Part shown: positions 1 to 5,569 of the stretch, one piece after another
Layout: each line of letters opens with the position of its first letter
Numbering within the stretch: position 1 is the first letter of the stretch
Source of the DNA: Deltaproteobacteria bacterium
GTDB lineage: Bacteria > Myxococcota_A > UBA9042 > DTJE01
Assembly: GCA_016784945.1 (NCBI GenBank)
Contig: JADHTP010000176.1
Coordinates: forward strand, 1 to 6,744
Length of the DNA stretch: 6,744 bases
Direction: 5' to 3'
The notes under the pieces: model-generated
The model's input: only the letters and a program-made list of their open reading frames with translations
Told to the model about the DNA's origin: nothing
Database searches by the model: none
Made by a program: the position numbers and the translations under genes

Positions 1-120
1 CGATACTACGCGTTGGCCGACGGCATCAAAGATATTCTCCTCAAGGCCGGTAAAGGTACCTTGTACGCAAGAGACGAGGTGATCGAGTCATATCCCCTAC
101 TCCCGCTCTTCGACCCCTGA
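1..120 (+). CDS. C-terminal fragment of an unidentified protein
   Basis: An open frame enters from the left edge and ends at TGA (118-120), giving 39 residues that begin RYYALADGIKDILLKAGKGT and end PLLPLFDP. The start lies outside the window. The sequence looks like a folded domain end (amphipathic helix ADGIKDILLKAG) rather than out-of-frame translation. The next gene begins 100 bp downstream in the same direction and has its own promoter candidate, so the two are probably not tightly coupled. I do not recognise the family, and no catalytic motif is visible in this stub. Confidence 0.5.
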   Translation, partial: RYYALADGIKDILLKAGKGTLYARDEVIESYPLLPLFDP

Positions 121-152
121 AAAAACGGGGGAAGTCCTGTTGAAAAATGGGG

Positions 153-181
153 TTGTGTGTCGAAATCATTGCGAGTATGAT
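153..181 (+). promoter_or_regulatory. Candidate sigma70 promoter for the beta-barrel gene
   Basis: A -35-like TTGTGT (153-158) and a -10-like TATGAT (176-181, 5 of 6 consensus bases) are separated by 17 bp. Transcription would start near 188, leaving a leader of about 33 nt before the ATG at 221. The -35 box matches at only 3 of 6 positions. This is a motif-based inference. Confidence 0.4.
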
Positions 182-210
182 TCGCCGGGTTTTGACCCAC
201 TAACTGGAAC

Positions 211-217
211 GAGGTGA
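211..217 (+). promoter_or_regulatory. Ribosome binding site of the beta-barrel gene
   Basis: GAGGTGA ends 3 nt before the ATG at 221, with its AGGTG core about 5 nt away. This complements the 16S rRNA 3' end and supports that start codon over the second ATG two codons later (227). Confidence 0.6.
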
Positions 218-220
218 TCC

Positions 221-1285
221 ATGAGGATGGCTCTGAAGGTCTTACCGGTGTTTGCCCTGTTGCTCTTCGCCACCACGGCGTCGGCCCAGGAAGAAGCCGT
301 TGACGACAAGGTGACCGTCGAGAAATCGGCCGAAACCAGCGAAGAGGCGGAAGGCATCCCCGATTCCGTTGCCCTCCTCACCGGGTCGTCCAGCGGCGGC
401 AAGCGCAAGCTCCCCTTCGGCGGGTTCCTGCTGCTGGAAGGTCAGCTGGGCTCGGGCACCTTCGTGAACGGAGCGTCCAAGACGCCCTATTTCGCGTGGC
501 TGCTGTCCGTTCGACCGCGCTACTATTTCACGGACCAGGTCTTCCTCGAACTGCGCATCGACCTGCAGCAGGAACTGACCATGTCCTACGGCACGACCAC
601 CGCGAAGAAGCGTCAGTTGAAGCCGTCGGACACCCTGATTACCGCAAAGTGGCAGAACGCCGCGGCCTACAAGACCTGGCTCATGTTCTCGCCCTACGTC
701 CGCGTGGGTGCGCCATCCTCCTACGAGAGCCACTTCAGGGACCAGTACCTGTCCCTGGCCGCGGGTTTCGACCTGACCAGCATCCTGGGCCCCGTGGTCC
801 TGACCTATTCCTTCCGGTTCAACAAGAACTTCAACGAACACAGCGTCGCCACCGTGGGCAAGGACGACCTGAGACCAGTGTCCTCGGTGCGGGCCGGCGG
901 AGCGGAGGACCTGGGTTCCTCCATCGCCACAGGGATCAACAACACCAGCTTCTCCATTTTCAACAGTCTCATGGCGTCCTTCCTGATCAGCGACGAATGG
1001 ACCCTGACCGCCCAGTTCGCCCTGGCCAATGCCTGGACCTATTACGCCGGCCCCCAGCATGAAAGCAAAGGGGCCATCGTGGGCCGAGGCCAGAGGGACC
1101 TCATGTACGGCGTACTGGACCTCACCTACCAGCCCTTCAAGCACGTGGGCTTTTCCATGGGCATCAGCACCCGCCAGCTGCCCAAGACCTCGAACAACAA
1201 GGGCTATCGGTTCCCCTGGTGGGACACCCAGGCGCCCCAGGATAACAATTCGGCGGTCTACTTCGACGTTTTCGCCACCTACTGA
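221..1285 (+). CDS. Outer-membrane beta-barrel protein (function unknown)
   Basis: The gene encodes 354 residues. Residues 1-22 form a Sec signal peptide: a basic start (MRMALK), a hydrophobic core and an ASA cleavage site before Gln23. An acidic, low-complexity stretch (about 23-45) follows. From about residue 64 the chain alternates polar and hydrophobic residues with many aromatics (for example YFAWLLSVRPRYYF, FLELRIDLQQELTMSY, VVLTYSFRFNKNF, WTLTAQFALANAW), typical of transmembrane beta strands. The last segment, VYFDVFATY, ends on an aromatic residue, as the C-terminal strand recognised by the BAM complex usually does. About 10-14 strands could fit. The transported substrate or other role cannot be read from the sequence. 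The gene is monocistronic by context, with its own promoter and RBS and a convergent gene downstream. Alternative: a porin-like or channel-type transporter family member. Confidence 0.85.
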   Translation: MRMALKVLPVFALLLFATTASAQEEAVDDKVTVEKSAETSEEAEGIPDSVALLTGSSSGGKRKLPFGGFLLLEGQLGSGTFVNGASKTPYFAWLLSVRPRYYFTDQVFLELRIDLQQELTMSYGTTTAKKRQLKPSDTLITAKWQNAAAYKTWLMFSPYVRVGAPSSYESHFRDQYLSLAAGFDLTSILGPVVLTYSFRFNKNFNEHSVATVGKDDLRPVSSVRAGGAEDLGSSIATGINNTSFSIFNSLMASFLISDEWTLTAQFALANAWTYYAGPQHESKGAIVGRGQRDLMYGVLDLTYQPFKHVGFSMGISTRQLPKTSNNKGYRFPWWDTQAPQDNNSAVYFDVFATY

Positions 1286-1356
1286 TCCCGCCATCCCGCC
1301 TATCGCGTATCGCGTATCGCCTATCGCTTATCGCGTATCGCGTATCGCGTATCGCA
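1285..1356. repeat. Octamer pair followed by an eight-unit TATCGCG array
   Basis: Two exact copies of ATCCCGCC (1285-1292, 1293-1300) begin on the last base of the beta-barrel gene's stop codon. Eight consecutive 7-bp units follow: TATCGCG, TATCGCG, TATCGCC, TATCGCT, three more TATCGCG, and TATCGCA (1301-1356). Variation falls only at the seventh base. The array lies wholly between two convergent genes. Seven-bp intergenic tandem repeats of this kind are known in several bacterial groups; the function here is unknown. Confidence 0.9.
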
Positions 1357-1362
1357 AGGGTC

Positions 1363-1390
1363 AATAGTCATTAGTCGATAGTCCATAGTA
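1363..1390. repeat. Second heptamer array (NATAGTC, four units)
   Basis: Four 7-bp units follow the first array after 6 bp: AATAGTC, ATTAGTC, GATAGTC, CATAGTA. The period is the same as in the first array but the sequence differs. Read on the opposite strand, the third unit is a cyclic form of TATCGAC, sharing a TATCG core with the first array's TATCGCG, so the arrays are partly inverted relative to each other. Confidence 0.75.
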
Positions 1391-1409
1391 GGGAAGCCGA
1401 CAGATGGGC

Positions 1410-1438
1410 CGGTCTGGAGACCGCCTCCTGCAAAGGAG
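1410..1438. terminator. Two adjacent hairpins between convergent genes (possible terminator)
   Basis: CGGTCT-GG-AGACCG (1410-1423) is a perfect 6-bp inverted repeat with a very short loop. CTCCT-GCAA-AGGAG (1425-1438) is a 5-bp stem closed by a GNRA-type tetraloop on the plus strand. Both lie just past the ends of two convergent genes, where transcripts from either side should stop. Neither is followed by a T-tract, so intrinsic termination is only a suggestion. Confidence 0.3.
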
Positions 1439-1456
1439 CTTCGACTCTCGGCATGG

Positions 1457-2659
1457 TCAGATTTCGGAGAGGACGTCGCGGACCTGATCGAGGGCCCAGT
1501 CTAGCTGTTCGGGTTCGATGATCAGGGGAGGTGCAAAACGGATCACGTTGTCGTGGGTTTCCTTGCACAATAGCCCCCGCTCCATGAGGGCCTCACAGTA
1601 TCGTCTGGCCCCGCCGGCCTCGGGCAGCAGTTCCATGCCGATGAACAGGCCCCGTCCCCGAACCTCCTTCACCAGGGGGTGGGGAACGGCGCGAAGAGCC
1701 TCCAGGAAGGCAGCGCCCAGGGTGGCCGAACGCTCGTGCAGCCGTTCTTCCTCCAGGACCTTCAGTGACTCCCGAGCAACGGCGCAGGCCAGCGGGTTGC
1801 CCCCGAAGGTCGACCCGTGTTCCCCGGGCCTGAACAGCCCCAGCACGTCCGCCCTGCCCACGGCGGCGCTCACCGGGTACACGCCCCCGCCCAGGGCCTT
1901 TCCCAGGGACATCAGGTCCGGCTTCACGCCTTCATGGTCGCAGCAGAAACGGCGACCCGTTCGTCCAAAACCCGTCTGGATCTCGTCCGCGATGAGCAGG
2001 ACGTCGTGGCTTCGCGTGATCTCGCGGACCGCGGCCAGGTAACCGTCGGGCGGAATGTTGACGCCCGCCTCGCCCTGGATGGGCTCCACCAGGAAAGCGG
2101 CCGTACAGGACGTGATGGCATCCTCCAGGGCCCCGGCATCGCCGAAGGGAATCACCTTGAATCCGGGTGTGTACGGCCCGAAGTCCTCGCGGTAGAGGGT
2201 CTCGGTGGAAAAAGAGACAGCGGTCACCGTCCGTCCGTGGAAGTTGTCGGCACAGACCACGATCTCGGCCTGGTCCCTGGGAACCCCCTTGATCCGGTAA
2301 GCCCACTTCCTGGCCGCCTTGATCACCGTTTCCACGGCCTCGGCGCCGGTGTTCATGGGCAATGCCATTTCCGCGCCCGTGTACTCGCAGATCTCCTTCA
2401 GGAAGGGTCCCATCTCGGCGTTGTGGAACGCCCGCGAGGTGAGGGTCAATCGCCCCAACTGGCGCCGGGCGGCCTCCACGATCCTCGGGTGGCCATGGCC
2501 CTGGTTGAGCGCCGAATAGCAGGCCAGGAAATCCAGGTACCGCTTGCCCTCGCAATCGAACATGTACACGCCTTCCGCCCGATCGATGACCACGGGCAGA
2601 GGCTTGTAGTTGTGCGCGCCGTACCGGTCCGCCATTTCCATCAGTTCGTTGGAATCCAT
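1457..2659 (-). CDS. rocD: Ornithine--oxo-acid aminotransferase
   Basis: The 400-residue product is a fold-type I, class III PLP-dependent aminotransferase that moves the delta-amino group of ornithine to 2-oxoglutarate. It yields glutamate-5-semialdehyde, linking arginine/ornithine breakdown to proline and glutamate. It is expected in the cytoplasm. Visible motifs: HNYKPLPV (17-24), CYSALNQGHGHP (47-58), NTGAEA (103-108), NFHGRT (139-144), EPIQGE (192-197), DEIQTGFGRTG (225-235), the PLP-binding Lys254 in SLGKALGGG, and GSTFGGNPLA (282-291). Tyr18, Tyr48 and Arg143 align with the ornithine-binding Tyr55, Tyr85 and Arg180 of human ornithine aminotransferase. This separates it from acetylornithine and GABA aminotransferases. 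Length is normal for the family. The ATG at 2659 has GGAGGT 8 nt upstream. The gene stands alone here; no arginase or proline gene flanks it. Confidence 0.95.
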   Translation of the reverse strand: MDSNELMEMADRYGAHNYKPLPVVIDRAEGVYMFDCEGKRYLDFLACYSALNQGHGHPRIVEAARRQLGRLTLTSRAFHNAEMGPFLKEICEYTGAEMALPMNTGAEAVETVIKAARKWAYRIKGVPRDQAEIVVCADNFHGRTVTAVSFSTETLYREDFGPYTPGFKVIPFGDAGALEDAITSCTAAFLVEPIQGEAGVNIPPDGYLAAVREITRSHDVLLIADEIQTGFGRTGRRFCCDHEGVKPDLMSLGKALGGGVYPVSAAVGRADVLGLFRPGEHGSTFGGNPLACAVARESLKVLEEERLHERSATLGAAFLEALRAVPHPLVKEVRGRGLFIGMELLPEAGGARRYCEALMERGLLCKETHDNVIRFAPPLIIEPEQLDWALDQVRDVLSEI

Positions 2660-2667
2660 CCCTTACC

Positions 2668-2673
2668 ACCTCC
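2668..2673 (-). promoter_or_regulatory. Ribosome binding site of rocD
   Basis: On the minus strand GGAGGT lies 8 nt upstream of the ATG at 2659, a near-perfect Shine-Dalgarno sequence that fixes the start. Confidence 0.75.
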
Positions 2674-2688
2674 ACATTGATCGACTGT

Positions 2689-2717
2689 CATATATCGAAC
2701 TCCAATGGCGGTTTCAA
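2689..2717 (-). promoter_or_regulatory. Candidate sigma70 promoter for rocD
   Basis: Minus-strand TTGAAA (2712-2717, 5 of 6 consensus bases) and TATATG (2689-2694, 4 of 6) are 17 bp apart. Transcription would start near 2682, giving a leader of about 23 nt that includes the RBS. Confidence 0.5.
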
Positions 2718-2738
2718 CCCGCGAAGGTGACCGGCCAT

Positions 2739-2754
2739 GAGTTGTCGAGTTGTC
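2739..2754. repeat. Perfect tandem octamer upstream of the PilZ promoter
   Basis: GAGTTGTC occurs twice head to tail (2739-2746, 2747-2754). It ends 30 bp before the -35 box of the PilZ gene promoter, about 65-80 bp upstream of the predicted transcription start. It could be a site for a regulator that binds direct repeats. No regulator is identified. Confidence 0.4.
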
Positions 2755-2784
2755 CGGGAATGCAGATATCGGGTCCGGTATTGC

Positions 2785-2813
2785 TTGACTCCGGGCCGCG
2801 AACACCGTAGAAA
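2785..2813 (+). promoter_or_regulatory. Candidate sigma70 promoter for the PilZ/membrane gene pair
   Basis: TTGACT (2785-2790, 5 of 6 consensus bases) and TAGAAA (2808-2813, 4 of 6) are 17 bp apart. The start of transcription would be near 2820, leaving about 22 nt before the TTG start codon at 2842. Confidence 0.5.
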
Positions 2814-2827
2814 ATCTTGAATCCGTC

Positions 2828-2833
2828 GAGGAG
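2828..2833 (+). promoter_or_regulatory. Ribosome binding site that decides the PilZ gene start
   Basis: GAGGAG lies exactly 8 nt upstream of TTG at 2842. An in-frame GTG at 2833 would give three more residues, but it overlaps this site and has no Shine-Dalgarno sequence of its own. The TTG is therefore the better start. Confidence 0.6.
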
Positions 2834-2841
2834 TGTGTCCG

Positions 2842-3690
2842 TTGAACTCGATCGCGGACAGGAGGACCGGACTGAGGGCACAACGTCTTTTCCGGGTGGC
2901 CTTCCTCCTGGACGGTGTGGATTTCCAGGCCACCGTCACGGACATCAGCCGGGCCGGCGCCTTCCTCCATTGCCGCCAACTGCCCAGGATCGGCACCACC
3001 GTGGACTTCGCGGTGAAGCCGGTGAAAGAGGACGCCACCACGGTCATGGTCACGGGAGAGGTGGTTCGGGTGGTCGCGGAACGGACCGCTCCGGGCGAGA
3101 TCCGGGGCTTCGGCGTCAAGTGGCGCAGCATGCGGTCCTCCGGCGGGCCTTCGGCGGTCGCAGACCTCTTTTTCGACATATGCGGCGAGCCGCTGGACCA
3201 GGAGATACCCAGGACCCGGGAGCCCACCTCGGTGGAGTATTCCTTCGATGAAGGCGCGTTCATGGACCGGGACGTGACCAAACCCGATTTCCGCATCGAC
3301 AACAGCGCCCTCGACCAGATGCTGGACGATTCGAATCACGAGACCATCGAATCCCCTCTCGAGTTGTACGACGTGCGACTGCCTGCGCTGGTGGTCTATC
3401 GCGAGACCCACTTGAATGGCATGGTCCGGAGGCTCGGCACACAGAACCTGGTGCTGCAGACGCCCTTAGAGGCTCTTCCCGTGGCATCCATGGTGACCAT
3501 CAGGGTGACCCCTCCGTCGGGATCCTGGTCGGAAATGCCGGGGATCCACATGCTGGGCCGGGTGGTATCGTCGCGGCCCGAAGGCAGCGGAGGCGAGTCG
3601 GAAATTCGCCTCACCATGGTGGACGAAAGGGGTGTTCTGGGGGCTTTTGAACTGCTTCTGGACGACGCGAGGGAAGACAGGCTGGTATAG
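2842..3690 (+). CDS. Tandem PilZ-like domain protein
   Basis: The gene encodes 282 residues from TTG at 2842 (285 if GTG at 2833 is used). There is no signal peptide or membrane segment, so the product is probably cytoplasmic. Residues 11-115 form a PilZ-type domain: QRLFRV (14-19) precedes a beta-strand region and DISRAG (34-39), the classic D/N-x-S-x-x-G motif. PilZ domains usually bind cyclic di-GMP through R-x-x-x-R plus this motif. Here the first Arg position appears to be Gln14, with Arg15 and Arg18 kept, so binding may be weakened or altered. After an acidic linker (116-172), residues 175-275 look like a second PilZ-type barrel (DVRLPALVVYRE ... IRLTMVDE) with no arginine pair and no D-x-S-x-x-G, as expected of a structural, non-binding domain. 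The gene for a membrane protein starts 5 bp after its stop, implying one operon and perhaps one complex. The first domain is fairly sure; the second is an inference. Confidence 0.75.
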   Translation: MNSIADRRTGLRAQRLFRVAFLLDGVDFQATVTDISRAGAFLHCRQLPRIGTTVDFAVKPVKEDATTVMVTGEVVRVVAERTAPGEIRGFGVKWRSMRSSGGPSAVADLFFDICGEPLDQEIPRTREPTSVEYSFDEGAFMDRDVTKPDFRIDNSALDQMLDDSNHETIESPLELYDVRLPALVVYRETHLNGMVRRLGTQNLVLQTPLEALPVASMVTIRVTPPSGSWSEMPGIHMLGRVVSSRPEGSGGESEIRLTMVDERGVLGAFELLLDDAREDRLV

Positions 3691-3695
3691 GCATT

Positions 3696-4478
3696 ATGCG
3701 GGACCTGGCGGGATTCGCGATCCTCGTCCTCATCCTCGTGGTGGGCATCTATTTCCTTTTTCAGGTGCTTTTCCCGTTCCTCATGACCTATCTCCTGGGC
3801 CTCATCGTCTTCTTCCTGGGGGCCACGGCGGTGGTCTGGAAGGGGCGCTTGCACCCGATCCACCTGGACAGCCTGTTGAGCCCCGGCTATCCGCTGATCC
3901 TCGGACTTCTGTCCGTGGCGGTCCCCCTGGCCCACGCCATGGTCGTGTTCCTGTTCTCCGACGTGGACCATTGGCTGGTGATATTCGCCGTCAACGTGAC
4001 CATCCCCGTGCTCTGGACCAGTCGGCTCCTGGTGGTCCATGGTCGGCAGAAGGCGCAGTACTACGCCGAGGGCCACGACATCGAAGATCTGCTGGACACG
4101 GCCCGGCGACGGGAAACGGCCCTCGAGGTGAAGATCGATGCCATGGACTCGGTGGAAGAACACGAGATGACGCCCGAACCCTGGGAGTCGGCCGTCGGCG
4201 TAGCGCCCACGCCCTGTTGCGGCGATGATGGGGCCGTGAGCCGGACACGGGAACGGATCATGTCCCTTCGGGACGATCATGCCGAAATCGTCCGCGACCT
4301 GGTCCTGGCCCTGTCGGAAGCCCGGTCCACCGCAAGGCCGCCGCCACATCCCGCCGTAGAGCGTTCTGGCAAGGCCCTGGATGGCATGGAGGAAGACTTC
4401 ACCCGTGTCATGCGCGAAGCGGAATCCCAGCTGTCCGATTCCTACTCCGGTGTCGGCGCCCCGGGTTGGGAGGAGTGA
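3696..4478 (+). CDS. Four-helix membrane protein with a long soluble tail, PilZ partner
   Basis: The gene encodes 260 residues of no family I recognise. Hydrophobic segments lie at about 5-26, 28-48, 66-87 and 92-112, suggesting four transmembrane helices. A charged C-terminal region of about 145 residues follows. By the positive-inside rule (GRQKAQYY after helix 4) the tail is cytoplasmic. It contains helical, acidic/basic stretches (128-160, 182-210, 225-250) that could form a coiled coil, and a Cys174-Cys175 pair. The ATG lies 5 nt after the upstream stop and has almost no Shine-Dalgarno sequence, so translation is probably coupled to the PilZ gene. A working guess is a membrane anchor or effector for the PilZ protein. 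The last 37 bp overlap the end of the convergent LysM gene. Confidence 0.75.
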   Translation: MRDLAGFAILVLILVVGIYFLFQVLFPFLMTYLLGLIVFFLGATAVVWKGRLHPIHLDSLLSPGYPLILGLLSVAVPLAHAMVVFLFSDVDHWLVIFAVNVTIPVLWTSRLLVVHGRQKAQYYAEGHDIEDLLDTARRRETALEVKIDAMDSVEEHEMTPEPWESAVGVAPTPCCGDDGAVSRTRERIMSLRDDHAEIVRDLVLALSEARSTARPPPHPAVERSGKALDGMEEDFTRVMREAESQLSDSYSGVGAPGWEE

Positions 4479-5380
4479 CCGGGTACGGCCAGGCGCATGC
4501 CCGGCCTCAGCCTTTCGAGGTCGATTTCGGGGTTGGCGGCCGTCAGGGCATCCAGTGAAATATTGAGTTTCCTCCGGGCCACTTTCCAGGCCGTGTCTCC
4601 ACTGATGACCACGTAGTACTCAGGCCGCGCAGGGGCCGGTTCGTCGTCCGAGTCCACGGTGACGGGCCTCGTTTCCGCGGGAGGCTGGGGCACCGGGTGG
4701 GGCGTCGGCGGACGGGGTCCCGGCATGCTGGGCCGATCCCCGGTGGCTGGCGCAATGATGGGCACCTTGAGGACCTGCCCCACCATGACCCCCCTGAGGC
4801 GTACTTTCGGGTTCATCTTTTCCAGCAGGTCCAGGTTGGTCCGGTACCGGCCCAGGATGTGGGCCAGGGTCTCGTTGGGGCGGACACGATGCTTCACCAC
4901 GTTGATCACGTCCATGCCCTGCTCGCGTCGCGCCCGCACCTTGGCCAGATAGGCCGTGCGTGACCCGTTGAAACGGGCGAATTCCCCATGGGTCAGAACG
5001 AGATGGAAGCCCTCACCCGCCACCAGTCCCCTCTGCTTGGCGCCGGGATTGAGATCCAGCAGCCCCTGGATGGTGCGGCCGGTCCACTTGGCATAGAGGT
5101 CCAGGGTGTCCTCGGGCGCGATTCGGATGTCGTAGGGCTCCAGGGGTCCCGCCAGCACCTGGTTCACAACGGCCTTGGGATCCAGGGGTCCAAGGTCCGG
5201 GCGGGCACGTCCCGGCGGGCCCACGTTGCGGGGATACCACTCACGCTCCGTCAGGGCCTTCGGGAACAACGAATGGTCGTGCTGGCGTCCGGGCTCCGGT
5301 TCGATACCCCGGCACCCGGAAACCACGAGAAACGCCAGCAGAAACCACCCTTTCCCCGAGCCTTTAAACCGTTTGCCCAT
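4442..5380 (-). CDS. LysM-repeat lipoprotein
   Basis: The product has 312 residues. The N-terminus has a basic start (MGKRFKGSGKG), a hydrophobic core (WFLLAFLVV) and a lipobox-like VSGC with Cys23 as the lipidated residue, so it is a predicted lipoprotein on the periplasmic side of a membrane. Two good LysM domains are seen: 163-208 (KHRVRPNETLAHILGRYRTN ... GQVLKVP) and 255-300 (YYVVISGDTAWKVARRKLN ... GMRLAVP). A third, more degenerate unit lies at 83-129 (YDIRIAPEDTLDLYAKWTG ... GFHLVL). A proline-rich linker (210-253) separates the last two. LysM domains bind the glycan of peptidoglycan. No hydrolase domain is present, so a structural, tethering or assembly role is more likely than cell-wall cleavage. 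The start at 5380 follows an in-frame stop and lacks a Shine-Dalgarno sequence. Confidence 0.85.
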   Translation of the reverse strand: MGKRFKGSGKGWFLLAFLVVSGCRGIEPEPGRQHDHSLFPKALTEREWYPRNVGPPGRARPDLGPLDPKAVVNQVLAGPLEPYDIRIAPEDTLDLYAKWTGRTIQGLLDLNPGAKQRGLVAGEGFHLVLTHGEFARFNGSRTAYLAKVRARREQGMDVINVVKHRVRPNETLAHILGRYRTNLDLLEKMNPKVRLRGVMVGQVLKVPIIAPATGDRPSMPGPRPPTPHPVPQPPAETRPVTVDSDDEPAPARPEYYVVISGDTAWKVARRKLNISLDALTAANPEIDLERLRPGMRLAVPGHSSQPGAPTPE

Positions 5381-5391
5381 GGTAATGAATC

Positions 5392-5421
5392 ATTCTAGGT
5401 CCGAAAGGAACAGACCGCCAA
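5392..5421 (-). promoter_or_regulatory. Candidate promoter giving a nearly leaderless LysM transcript
   Basis: On the minus strand TTGGCG (5416-5421, 4 of 6 consensus bases) and TAGAAT (5392-5397, 5 of 6) are 18 bp apart. Only 11 nt separate the -10 box from the ATG at 5380. Transcription would begin about 3-5 nt before the start codon, consistent with the absence of a ribosome binding site. Confidence 0.4.
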
Positions 5422-5451
5422 ACGGACGTCACAATGGGCCAAATGCAATCA

Positions 5452-5463
5452 ACAGTCGACTGT
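5452..5463. promoter_or_regulatory. Perfect 12-bp palindrome between divergent promoters (possible operator)
   Basis: ACAGTCGACTGT reads the same on both strands. It lies about 31 bp upstream of the LysM gene -35 box and about 51 bp upstream of the DnaJ-like gene -35 box, a position from which a dimeric regulator could act on both. Its TCGACTGTC part recurs at 2681-2689 at the rocD transcription start. Confidence 0.35.
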
Positions 5464-5513
5464 CCCCCGGTGAAGATTTGCTGGTCGTGGCCGGCAGCAT
5501 CTGCGAGCCCACC

Positions 5514-5543
5514 TTGCACGGGATGATCAACCGTGATTATAAT
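5514..5543 (+). promoter_or_regulatory. Candidate sigma70 promoter for the J-domain/TPR gene
   Basis: A perfect TATAAT (5538-5543) is preceded at 18 bp by TTGCAC (5514-5519, 3 of 6 consensus bases). Transcription would start near 5550, about 20 nt before the ATG. An exact -10 hexamer stands out in this GC-rich sequence. Confidence 0.5.
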
Positions 5544-5569
5544 CGTCGGCGTCGTGCCGGTGGCCCCCT

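Noticed and set aside
114..131. Possible terminator CCCC-TGAAAAAAC-GGGG after the first gene
   Set aside because: The stem is only four pairs with a nine-base loop, and no T-tract follows.
242..1294. Long minus-strand open frame opposite the beta-barrel gene
   Set aside because: Its Gly/Val/Glu-rich translation lacks any domain and arises from high GC at third positions of the plus-strand gene, which has a signal peptide, RBS and beta-strand pattern.
1301..1390. CRISPR array
   Set aside because: Units are 7 bp and contiguous with no spacers, so they are simple tandem repeats.
1817..2680. 287-codon plus-strand open frame opposite rocD
   Set aside because: It is a mirror of a gene with unmistakable aminotransferase motifs on the minus strand; its translation has no recognisable features.
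3396..4349. 317-codon minus-strand open frame opposite the PilZ and membrane genes
   Set aside because: His/Asp/Gln/Arg-rich translation typical of antisense frames in GC-rich DNA, spanning two plausible genes on the other strand.
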